64,000 bases of DNA from Stercorarius parasiticus (lineage: Eukaryota; Chordata; Aves; Charadriiformes; Stercorariidae): assembly GCA_013396915.1 (NCBI GenBank), contig VWZL01002560.1:84888-148887 (forward strand). The letters run 5' to 3'. Both the position numbers and the translations under genes were made by a program. Within the stretch, counting starts at the first letter, position 1, and every line of letters starts with the position of its first letter. The notes under the pieces are model-generated. The model was not told the DNA's origin, did no database searches, and was given only the letters and a program-made list of their open reading frames with translations. Of the stretch, positions 1 through 10,800 are shown in pieces.

Positions 1-1189
1 TTTCTCTCAAATTGTCAGGGAATGCACTCCAGCTGTATTTATTATACACATTTTCCCCATGTGCTCTGTGCTTGCATTCTTTCGTGATGAACGATGTTGC
101 CGTGTATTGGAGTTGTCGTGCTATCTTTCTTGTTTGAATCAGGAATGTGCAAGGAGGTTATTCGAGGACAAAATACTGTAGGACCTCCTGTCATATTTTT
201 GAACTTGTAGCATGGAGCTGAGCAGCGGCTGAATGGCTTGGGTTAGGAGCGAGTTCAATGGAAGCGAAACACAGCCTGCTCGTGCTCCCAGTGCACCCAT
301 GCCTTGCTGCCTGCATTCCTGTGTCTACAAGAATCGAGGATCAGATCTTCACCTGTGGCTGTCAGACTTTTCATTTGAAGACTTTAGGCATAAATTTTGC
401 TTTTCTGGTAAGGTAAAGCGTGGGCCTGGGCCTAATGCTTCTAGACACTATGGCAGCAGTAAATGCATTACTGTCAATCCCTGCAGCTTCATTGAAATTA
501 ATAAACTTGGCTGTTGCCCAACTCTGGAGAAGCATTTCACCCTAGAGAGACCTCTGAGTCCATCAGGGAGCATACAAAAAAGCAAGTTGATCTTGTGGTA
601 TGCAGCAAATGTAAAGATCCTGTTTCAAAAAAGGAAAGAAATGACAGAACATGTAATGCCGTAAAAGCCATATGCCATTGCACAGGATATTACTCACATG
701 GCACAGATCGTAAGAGTGACATACATTTTGATTGCTATTTTACCCCTATGTTGTGACTACACACCAGAATTATAAAAAAAATTACAAAGGCAAACAGCAT
801 GTAGCTCAAATTTAATGCAAAAATTTCTAAGAAATACAAGAAGTTCATTCTGGGGAAACCTTTCTGTTTCTGGTTTCTTCTGTGATTGCAATTTTCTCCT
901 GAACATTTTGAATTTCATAATTTGCTCTGCATTTTTTCTTCCAAGGGAAACAAAAAGTGAACTAGCATCCCACATCTCCTTTTCTTAGATTGTCTTCTCC
1001 CTTCCTTAGATGTGTGCTGTTACCAATTGGCCACCGTCCCTTTCTGATTTTCTTTGACCTCTCTCTCTCTTGCATTCCTGGCTGCACAGTGGCTCACTTG
1101 GAGATTGTTTCCTTCCTTGACCCTGGTGAAGGGTAGCAGTTAGGAAACTTTCCTGGGATGTGAATGCAATGCCTTCAGTTCTTTGAGAA

Positions 1190-1245
1190 AGGTCCAGCTC
1201 TCCCACTGTTGGGCAAGTGCTCTAATCACTCAGCTATTATGCAGA
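1190..1245 (-). repeat. Possible tRNA-derived SINE relic
   Basis: Read on the - strand, this segment contains a tRNA D-arm/A-box-like stretch (ATAGCTGAGTGATTAGAGCA) followed by a purine-rich anticodon-like region. A similar and better preserved pattern occurs at 16560-16725. The B box is not recognisable here, so this is a worn relic at best. The assignment rests on motif resemblance only. Confidence 0.3.
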
Positions 1246-2277
1246 AACTGCACTTTTCCTGTTCTCTGTAATGAAATCGGTGCCAACATTTCCTTCTCCT
1301 CCCCGAGCTCGGTGTTAAGGGTAAATACTGGAAGAAGACGCACTGGATCAGCCCCCTTAGGGATGCAGGCAGAATTTAGGGGCCTGTCTGCCTTAATCTA
1401 GATTGCAGCAGAGCAGAAGATGAGGTGCCCAGATCACTCCCCAGACTGGAAGGTCACAGTGTTCTGTTCATAACACATGCAGTCACCACGGGAACTTGCA
1501 GGATGATCATCATATTCTGAGAGATGGAGACACCTCAAAGTGTAGGTGATTTGGCTCTGGATCACTTTAAGGTACGTAAGGAAAATTCAGGCACCAGAAA
1601 CCTTTTAAGCCATGTCTGTAACATTACAACACTCAGCAAAGTGTTGTAAATCTCTGGGAGAGTAGATTTGAGTGTAGTAGATGTTGATGGGAAGTAGACT
1701 TGGAAGGTGAGCATGCAGTCAGGGTGACTTTGGTGATGTAGTAGAAGTAACCTTATCAGAGAAAGTACGTGCTCGGTCTCTAAGAGGGACTGCCTGCCTT
1801 GACAGTGGTCTGTCCAGCTGGTAGGACGAAGTGCAAAGATCATCGTAAGTGGAGGATGGATGTTCACAAAGCAGAGAAGAGAGGAGCTGGTGCTCAAATG
1901 ATGTTTGAGAGTCATGTTAGAACTTTTCGAATTATTCAGTTATAACTATCATCTCTGGTCATTTCTGAGTGCTCTTAACAAGTGGTTTAAAACACACGCT
2001 CATATACATCTGGGATGGTTTAAGACAGAGAAAGAAGACAGGAAACTTCCAGAGATCCCTGGGAAGGCATGATTTAGCCACTTGCAAAGTCATCCTTTTC
2101 TATGGAGGAAGAAGGCAGTTGTATTAGCGTGGCACTGGTCTCCGACAGCCTTTTCTTGGGATACTGACTCAAAACCCTTGGTTGTTTCCAGGGAGAAAGA
2201 AAAAGGGGATGTTTTCTACAAAAAAACACCCCTTGCTCTGTACCTAGATACAATGTAGGATGCAATGTCGACTGGAG

Positions 2278-2375
2278 CGTGAGTCATGTACTCCACATGC
2301 ATTACAGCACTCGGTAAGTGGGCAGTGAAGCACAGTTGCCGGCTCGTGAGTCATCAGCTTCATGTGAGTGGGCAG
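2278..2375. promoter_or_regulatory. Paired AP-1-like sites in a diverged duplicate
   Basis: The decamer CGTGAGTCAT occurs at 2278-2287 and again at 2345-2354. It contains the AP-1/TRE consensus TGAGTCA. Each copy is followed downstream by a near-identical dodecamer (GTAAGTGGGCAG at 2314-2325, GTGAGTGGGCAG at 2364-2375), which suggests an old local duplication of a composite element. It lies about 1.7 kb before the presumed NOX4 promoter. AP-1 (Jun/Fos) binding is known for this motif in general; function here is inference. Confidence 0.3.
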
Positions 2376-3802
2376 CCAAATCCTGCATAAGCTGATTTCT
2401 CAGAGACATTTCTAAGGGTATTTTGAAGTATAGCATATGGCACGGGCAAATTATTTTGGTTTTGTTTGTGCTTGCTGTGGCTTCAGCTTTGGCCGAGGCC
2501 CCATGTTATTAGGCCTGACATATCCTACAAGTTTTATTTCCTGTCATTCCAGTTCTGACATGCTTGTCTAGAGAAGTTTCATCATCTGGCTCTCTGTAAG
2601 CAGCTTCCATTTCTCTTTACATTCCAAGAGAAATGAGGAAGTAAATGGAAATAGCAAACAAGATAAATAAACTATACTATTTCTTCTGCTGTTAGAGCTG
2701 CTTTGGCATCAAACGATGGTTCTGGTGAGTCTTAAATTCAAAATATATATTTTCCCTTTCCCTAGTTCTCCTTTTAGTGTCATTTGATGATATAAAATAG
2801 CTGTAATCCTCTGTCCTGCTGTTCCAAAACTTCACCTGGCACCTTGTACGGCCGCAGAAATCCTGTCACTTTCTGAGACAGGGCTCCTACTGCAGCCAAA
2901 ATACCCCCAACTGAGTTTCACAGGAGTCATGTCCTACTCGTATTTTTTAAGTTTAGGGCCACATATGGGTCAGACACTCCCTCCATCTTTATATGGAACT
3001 TGGAAAAAGATGGTACTTAGCTTCCTCCCAGTTTTCTCCAGACCCTTGGTATGTGGCTCATGAGAAACACAAAAAATGGCAACTTTCCGAGTTGTAAGAG
3101 GAAGACAGCCAGCTCAAGCTGGACTGGACTGGATGAGACTTCTTGGCGCTGCTGCTTGGACTTGGCATCTCCTGGAAAAACAGCCTTGCTCTGCTGCCAG
3201 CTGTCATTGCTGCTGCTGTCTCAAGGAGCAGCCGTGTACACCACGATGCCTGGTTTAGAGTGGAAGCTCCCCTGGTGACTCAGGGTGTTGTATTTAAAAG
3301 CTGCTAGCAACAAGGGGATTTTTATTCTTAATATAAAGATCAGTATCTGGTGCAGCTTCCCTCCAAAAAAAAACCCAGAACAAACCAAAACCAAACCAAA
3401 CATGAAGACCACCACAAAAAGTAGACTGGTTCAAAGTGTAGCAATCAGAACTTGGGACAGTATGGATGTGGAGGTGCCCACAGCACCCTTTCTTGTTGCT
3501 GCGGTATGGCTACACACCTGGCGTGATTTATGCACCCGCTGTGCCCGCACGCTTGTGCCAGGCACAGGAGCCTGCCTCTCCCAGTTCCCCCCAGGGACAC
3601 CTGATGCAGCAGGATCGAACTGGGAATAGCACAGTCCGGCCCTTCCCCGCTTTCGAGGACCTCATGCAGACCTCACCGGTGGTTTCTTGGCCTCTTTGTT
3701 TTCCCCCGAGTGGCAGCGCAGTTGCGTGCAGGGCTGCTCCCCCACTCCCTCCTGCCTTTTGTATCACATTTCAGCCCTGGGGGGGGGAGCTGTCAGGGTA
3801 GT

Positions 3803-3832
3803 GGGGGGGAACCCCAGGGACGGGGGGTGGGG
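3803..3832 (+). other. G-quadruplex motif at promoter
   Basis: Four G tracts of 7, 3, 6 and 4 bases are separated by loops of 7, 2 and 1 bases, which fits the standard G3+N1-7 rule. A nine-G run (3779-3787) lies just upstream, and further G-rich tracts lie at 3961-3980. Such structures commonly stall polymerases and may explain the nearby assembly gap. Confidence 0.6.
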
Positions 3833-4020
3833 AACCCCACGGACGGGGAAACGCGCTTTTCAAGGTGGGGGGGATGCGAGGAGCCGGCCACATCGCTGCG
3901 GGGCAGAGGCGCTGGCGACCCAAAGCCCCTTTCGGCGGTGCCGATTCCCGGCTGGGCTGCGGGACCCGGGAAGGGGGGGGCACGGACAAAGGGCGTCCGG
4001 CGGCAGACAAAGGGGCAGCG

Positions 4021-4190
4021 NNNNNNNNNNNNNNNNNNNNNNNNNNNNNNNNNNNNNNNNNNNNNNNNNNNNNNNNNNNNNNNNNNNNNNNNNNNNNNNN
4101 NNNNNNNNNNNNNNNNNNNNNNNNNNNNNNNNNNNNNNNNNNNNNNNNNNNNNNNNNNNNNNNNNNNNNNNNNNNNNNNNNNNNNNNNNN
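4021..4190. other. Assembly gap (170 N), probable site of NOX4 exon 1
   Basis: The sequence is a run of 170 N. In human NOX4 the first coding exon encodes 19 residues and joins exon 2 in phase 0. Exon 2 here starts in phase 0 at the residue equivalent to human 20, and I find no convincing initiating exon between 4191 and 4802. The start codon is therefore inferred to lie in this gap. The true gap length is unknown. Confidence 0.6.
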
Positions 4191-4802
4191 CCGTGGAGCC
4201 GCGGGGGGGAGGTCGGGGCGGTCCGCGGGGTGCAGGAGGTGCCGCGCGTGCGGGGGTGTCGGTGCCCCCCGGGATGTGCTCCCGGTGCGTCCCGGTGCGC
4301 GGCGGGCAGGGGGACACCGCCTGTGCCCGGGTACAAGGCGCGCAAAGTCGGCGTCCTGCGGGCACTCGGCACACGCTGTAGCGCTCTTTGCTCTTTGTTA
4401 GAGCCTCCTGGGGAAAGTTTAGGGGGAGAAGATGCATCTTCTTGGAGGTCAAGTTCGTCCTGCCTTTGTCTTTGTCTCTTTGTTGGTATTTTTTATTCTT
4501 TGAGCCTTTAACTGCAATATTTAACTAAAGAGTTGGAGCGGCGTTTTGTACGCGGAGGGGTTTGCCAGCTCTCGGTCACAAAGGTAAAGTTTTGTGAAGT
4601 TCAATGAAAGTGAAAACTTCTCACACAGGGGCTATTCCTTTTAATACTTTAAAATATTTTATGCTAAATGCTCGAAGTTTTTTTTCTCCCGTTCCATATG
4701 TTTATGAAACTACATGCTTACAAGTTTTATGAATGAAATTACCACTGAAAAGTTTGCGCATGTAACTTTCACTTACAAACTCTTGTTTCTGTTTCATTTT
4801 AG
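4191..4802 (+). other. NOX4: 3' part of NOX4 intron 1
   Basis: GC-rich sequence grades into AT-rich sequence after about 4340. It ends in a pyrimidine-rich tract and AG acceptor (TTTCATTTTAG) at 4801-4802. No coding exon or repeat is recognised. One short open stretch from an ATG near 4274 ends beside a GT, but its translation does not resemble a NOX N-terminus, so it is not called. Confidence 0.5.
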
Positions 4803-4898
4803 CTTTTCTGGCTCTCCTTCAATGTGTGGCTCTTCTGGAAAACCTTCCTGCTCTATTATCAAGGGCTGCAGTATTATTATTTGCATCAGATGTTAGGG
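4803..4898 (+). CDS. NOX4: NOX4 exon 2 (TM1)
   Basis: This exon is 96 bases, phase 0 to 0, 32 codons (residues about 20-51). It is bounded by TTTTAG and GTGAGT. It encodes most of the first transmembrane helix and the following loop, including [15 protein letters not shown] and ending YLHQMLG, which closely matches vertebrate NOX4. It is the first exon that can be read in this window. Confidence 0.95.
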
Positions 4899-7800
4899 GT
4901 GAGTGACCCGGACATTACTTTTTACCCTGGAAACTGGGATGCTGGGAGATGGGAAAGGGACAGGATGCATTTGCTAATCAAGGATGACACAAACTGCCTG
5001 TTAACGCCGCAAAGCGGGGAAAGATCAAGTAGGAAATGACTGGGATACTACTGACAGTTGTTTAGGACTAGAAAGTGAACAGCGTTGAGAAGAAAAAGAG
5101 CCAGTCAAGTGTGGGACAGCTATCCTTCCCCCTCCTTTCCCCCCTCCCGGTGTTCCCAGCTGCAGACAGGCTCTCAGGAACACAAACATGCTCAAGAGAT
5201 GACTTGAGCTCAACTTTTTGTCATCAAAACATTAGCCAAGCTTATGGGCTCGCGCTGGCAAATCCTTTCTAATCCAGTTATTGCGATACATATTTGCTGA
5301 AGGAATTCTTTTGATATGTCTTCGTTCTACTCAGTGTTTGTCATCCTCATAGTTCCTGTGTAAATCATTGTAGTCTATATTATTTTAGTTTTGTTTTCTA
5401 ACAACAAATTCTTGGAATCTGAATGGTTTGGTGAAGATTTTGCTGTTTTGATTTCATGAGGGTAACATCCACCACCACCAGAAGAATACAAAAAAAGATA
5501 ATTTGGGGAAGTGAGATGTGGGTCTGTCTTGTGAAGTTACCCACAGCTATGCTGTTGCAGTTGTTTGAAATGACTTCTGTCCAAAGGGCTTAACAATTTT
5601 CTGGAAAATGCTCTAGGGTTGCTCAGATTTTGAGAATCCAGGAGAAGTGGATGAATAACACGATGCTTTGTAACATCATGTCAAACTCAGGAATGGGTGT
5701 CAATGCAAAGTTGACATGGGGCTAAAGCACAGATGATGCCCATCCCAACCTGCTGTAGAGCCTCTGGGTTTTATCTTGGGTAGGATATATTTTTTCTTAT
5801 GGTTGATATCATTGCCAGAGCTAGCCAGCCCCATAAGCCTTTGTGAACTTGCTTGAAAGTAAGTTGACCTGATATACTTTTCTCTTTTTTATTTCTTATG
5901 GCTGACTCAGATGTGTTAAGAAATGAATCTTTGCAAAGGTAATGCGAAGAGGAGGGAATGAAAATACTGAAATGCTTCATGATCACGACTTCATAACAGA
6001 AAAAAAACATGAAAACACGTTTAGTTTTGTCATGATCTCTAATAGCGTTGCAGCCCAGTGTGGCCGTTTGAAAAGTGTGTTTGCTCCTGGCAGAGCAAGT
6101 GGGTTGTTCATAAAGCGAGTGTTCTTGGGTCAACATGTTGGGCCAGATTGTCAGCTGGTGTCAATCAGCAAAGTTCCTCTCACTTCAGAAGAATCATCTG
6201 CCTTGTACCAGCTCATCACCTGGCCTTTTTTTGGTTTTCTTATACTTCAAAATGGAAGTCACGTACAAAGTAATATAATCTGTGTTGAGAACCTGTGAGT
6301 TGATTCAAGCAACAGATTCATTGTCGTGGTCAGGAGATGAGAGCTAGGAGGCCATGCGTTTGATTTGTGTCTGCAACTCTGAGAAAAAATACCAAAGAAG
6401 TTCAGAAACTTTTTTAAATGAGGAAGAAAGTGAAAAGCTAAGTCTAAAAGATACTTTTGACCAAAGCTCTGAAACGAATTTAAAACTTTTGAAAGCATTA
6501 AAGACTGTAAAACATTCTCACAACTCACTCACTAAATATCATACAAATACCATTCTAAGACACCAAAATTAGCTTTCTCCCATCTCTTCAATATATTTGT
6601 ACATGTGTATAAACGATACAGGTTGTTTTGCAAGGGTTGGGAAGACTGAACCCAATTTTAGTCTCTTCAGGAAACAGAGTAAGCACGGCCACGCTACACC
6701 TGCTGTTCCCTTTCATTGGGATTTTTGCTCCTCCTCTTTATATTGGCTTGTGTAGCCACTGCCCACCTCGTGGCCCATCTGCATAACACTCTCCTCTTGG
6801 TTCCATACAGGGGTGAGTGGCTTGCAAGTGTCTCTGTGTGCCATTTCTGGATGTTTAAAAATGCGGAGATTTAGATGAAAATTCTTCATTTATATTTCAA
6901 CAGTTGGTTTGGTTTTTTTTTTTTGTCTTAAGAGGATGAACTTTTTCATGGATACTTTCATGAAAATTGGTTCCTTTTTCCAGCCAGTTAACAAAAATTG
7001 GCAAAAAGTAATGGCATTTTTTTGAATTAAAAAAAAAAATCTTGTTTTTCAGTGAGGTCTGCTAAGGAGGTTTTTTTTTCTCTCTTTGTACACTGCGATA
7101 GCCTCAAATCTCCTGAAGAACTTCTGCACTTGCAGCACTGAAAGATTTACCACAGGTAATTTTATTGTTTTCCAAGTAACAGGATGGAGAACAAGAAGAG
7201 TTGCTGTGATAAATCAGATTGTGAAATGAAATCTTGGACTGAATATCCGAGTAGATTCAACTCTGCCATGTTTTTATGCTACTTGTTTTCTTTCTGATGT
7301 GAAGAAGGAGAAAGAATTCTTTCCTTCAGTGATCACTGAAGTGGTTCACTTGCCTTCAGCCTTCTGCCGAAGGAGGAGACCAGTTTTATTCTTTGTCGAT
7401 TGCATCCTCTGCAATCTTGATACCTAGCACAGGATTTTAAAATTATTTAGGTACCTAACTCTCAATCTTTCAATGTCAATCTTTCTGATCCTAAATTCTA
7501 CACCTGTAAAAAGGCAATAATAGCATGGTGATGTCCTCGAAGTGCAAAGAGAATAAATAAGTCAATGACACTGATGTGCTAGGGGAAGGTTAATCAGTCT
7601 ATTAAATACTATAAAATTTAGTGGGTAAAGTTACGTTGTGTCAAACATCACCACTTTGCAGTTTGAGTCCTATTGGTGAGACCACCATAAAACCTTCAAT
7701 GTGGGATCTCTGTCCTTGGAGGTTTTCAAAAACTAATTGGATAAAACCCTGGGCAACCTTGTTGGAGATTGGGCTTGAACCTGCATGGAGTGGGAGGTTG

Positions 7801-10800
7801 CAATAGACATCCCAAGGTCTCTTCCAACCAGAATAATTCTGTGATTATATGATTCTTGTGGTCTAAGTTAACCAGAACCTAGTGGATGTAAACCCCTTCC
7901 CTATACTTTTGCCTTGTAACACTGCAGACCAGAGTCTTAGTACGTGAATGCACTCATTGCACAGTTCAGGAGCATAAGTCAAATAAAAAAAAATCTCAGC
8001 TTTTCATAATTCAATGAATGTAAACTTGTGGCATTATTTTGCCTAAAGAGAAGTCTGTGAGGAACACAACAGGCACTGATTTTATGTAAAAGATTGTGAC
8101 AAAGAGGAGAGGAAGATTCTCATCTCCATCTTCATGGTAGGTACTACAGGATGTAGTATGTGTGAATTACAGAAAGTAAGATTCACAGATTACTTGACGT
8201 GACTCCAAAATCTCCATTGTTGGAGGCTGTCAGTCAGAGAAATTTCCCAAATGATTAATTCCCTTGCGGACTTCCAAGATTTCTCCCTTCACATTAGCTT
8301 GGCTGTGTTTGTTATTCAACAAGTTTGCTTGCATTTGACCAACAAATTTAGTCCTAAATTCAGTACTGGCCTTATTATAGAACTCAAATCTTGCTTTTAA
8401 CAGCATTAAATGAAGTACCTGTTTCTTGTTGCTTGAGTTCCCCATGAATAGAAAGAGCATTGGGCTCATTTTGTCATGGCATAAAAGGTCTCTCTTTCCC
8501 TATTCCCTGTCTAATCGCTGCTCAGATAACTCTAATGTAGTCAAATGGCTGTTAATGCAAGAGATAAGCTTCTGGGTTTCACACCAAAGTGAAGAAAATG
8601 CATTCTCAGAAGGGGCTCTCTGGGAGAAGATTGAATAACTGAAAAAGGGACCGAAAAAGAAAAGTGCTACCTCACTTTTTTATCTGTACAGTTGCTGCCT
8701 GACTGTGCATCACGTTTGTGTCATCTTTATTTACTGCTTGGAATATGTTCCAGTAACTTGCATGTCTCTCCATGCTACTTTATGGTAATGATAAGGATTT
8801 TGCTAATGGAGGCCAAATTCTGCTTTCATTGATCCTTATGCAACTGGACTGCAGCCTGCTTCCCCCACGATTCTAAGCATTGAAGGGAGCTGTGTCTCTT
8901 GACCCTTTATTTTCCTTAATGTGCAGTTTTGCTATTTAATTGCCTTGTAACCAGGCTATTTGGGATTTGTTCTTTAGGGTGCTACATGTAGCAAAAATGT
9001 TTAATAATAGGTTTATGTTGCTATGGAAGCTCTGTGCGTGTATATATAAAAGTATATACACAATTCAATTCTTCAGTTTTTTTTTCTACAAGGTGAGCTT
9101 AAAAGGTGAGATAGGGCAATATTTGTTGAAGTCTTCCTGTATTTTACTCCCCAATACGTTTTGCAACCACATATTGAATATTGGATTTCTGTGCACAGCA
9201 GCTGCAGGTAACATTCATCTCAGTGTTTATAACTGATGAACTTTGGGGAATTTTGTGATATACAGTAAATTCTTTTAGCCTTCAACTTAATACTGAAATA
9301 ATTTGCCTAACTACAGAGAAGCTCGTTTCCCCTGCAGCTCACAGAACATCCGACGAGAACTGACTCTTTGCCTTTCCATCCTTCTTTGCATGTTGTATGA
9401 GCGTAGCCAGGAGTCCATCCTGATTTCTGTGGGACCGTACATCAGACAGGGATAGCTGGAGAACTTATGTTCCCGCTGTACCTCTGGAGCCCTTTTCTGC
9501 TGCTATGGAGAAGGAAAATACAGTGATTGCTTTGTACTTGCCTGGAGAAGAAGTTTTTAGGATACCAGGTTTGAATTTGTAGTGGGTCCAGTTCCCTACT
9601 ATCTCTGCCACAGATTTCCCCTGTGAATTTGATTAATCCTTTAGTTTTTCTAGACCTCTCTGCCCCTCTATGAAGTGGGATAACAGCATGTGTGGTACTG
9701 GGTAGGCAGAGTGCAGGAGGTTGTCAAATGCTTGGATTTGATATCAGCAAAGGGTGGATGAAAGAGAGTGTCAAGCAGAGATTTTGGGGGTGTTTTTCCT
9801 CTCTTTTTGATCCTACAGCAATTTCGTATGCTGCTAACATGAAATAAGACCTTTTTTTTTTTTTTTTTGAAACAATGATAATCTTCGGAAGAAAAGAGGA
9901 TTATGTTTCTCTCATTTCTTAGCTAGTTAATAGGGATATATATTCCCTTCTAGAACCAGCAAGTTGCCTTGGAGCAAAAATCGTCTTTCATTCTGCTATT
10001 GTTTAAAAATCCAACAATACACTATGTTAATTTGTTACTGTGCCACCCAGGCAATGCAAAGGAAGTCAAGAAAGAGACCACTTGGAAACCATTTGGAAAG
10101 AATTAGTTTCATGGGGATATTTTTAACCTTTGGATATATGTTAAGAGCAAACTTAGTGCTCTGTTATTCTTCTGGGTCTTGAATGAATTGTGATTCTAAG
10201 CATTGCTAAATGTATTACTTTACCATTGTTTTCAAATTGGTCATGGGCTCATTGCAGCAATCATTGCCCAACAGTATTTCAGAATAAAACCTTAAGTGAA
10301 CCATTGGTGAAACTATTTGAATCTGGAGAAGTCGTTTTCTCCTCTCTTTTTTTTTTCTTTTTCTTTTTACAGGTGCTGATAGCCTTGAATTAGAATTAAT
10401 ATAAGGGCATTCTTCCATAGTAATTGCATTATGAATTAATATCTGCTATTTGTTAAATAGTCTCATGGAAAAACACAAAGCAAGGTTAGGGTAGCTTTTT
10501 CTACTTGTCATAGCTGATTCATAGTTTTTGTACCAGTTAAATTGTTTAGCAATTTACTTATTTCTTAACATAAATTATTTCATTTACTTAATACTATACA
10601 GTGTAGAATTAACTCCATCCTAGACTATTCCAAACTAGACTGTTTTGTTGAAGTTTTGCAAGAAGAATAGTTGTCACTGATAAAGGAAGTCTCGGATAAC
10701 TGGTATCATGCCTGATTTATGTTTAAACTCAAAGACAACATAAATTCTTAAGAAACTAATGATGTAACTTCTGATCTAGTTGAAGATGTCCCTGCTTACT

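Larger units (their letters stand above)
1..3769. other. Upstream flank of NOX4, no gene recognised
   Basis: I see no coding exon here. The longest open frames (233-664 on + and 1562-1915 on -) have no recognisable domain and no splice context, and look like chance. The stretch holds a possible tRNA-like repeat relic near 1190-1245, two identical AP-1-like sites at 2278-2287 and 2345-2354, and an A/C-rich stretch near 3365-3420. The neighbouring gene on this side is not reached. Confidence 0.6.
3770..4340 (+). promoter_or_regulatory. Probable NOX4 promoter CpG island, interrupted by a gap
   Basis: Base composition changes sharply from AT-rich flanks to GC-rich, CpG-rich sequence with long G runs on both sides of the N run. 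A GC box (GGGGCGG, an Sp1-type site) lies at 4215-4221. It sits immediately upstream of the first visible NOX4 exon (4803), where the first exon and transcription start are expected. No TATA box is evident. The exact start site and the first coding exon cannot be read because the core is missing from the assembly. Confidence 0.55.

Noticed and set aside
233..664. A 143-codon open frame upstream of NOX4
   Set aside because: No homology recognised and no evidence of splicing or a promoter.
4274..4330. An ATG-led stretch ending beside a GT, as a possible NOX4 exon 1
   Set aside because: The translation is Cys/Arg/Gly-rich and unlike the conserved NOX4 N-terminus.
3687..4511. Long frames running across the N gap
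   Set aside because: They exist only because N positions carry no stop codons, and the flanking translation is GC-rich nonsense.
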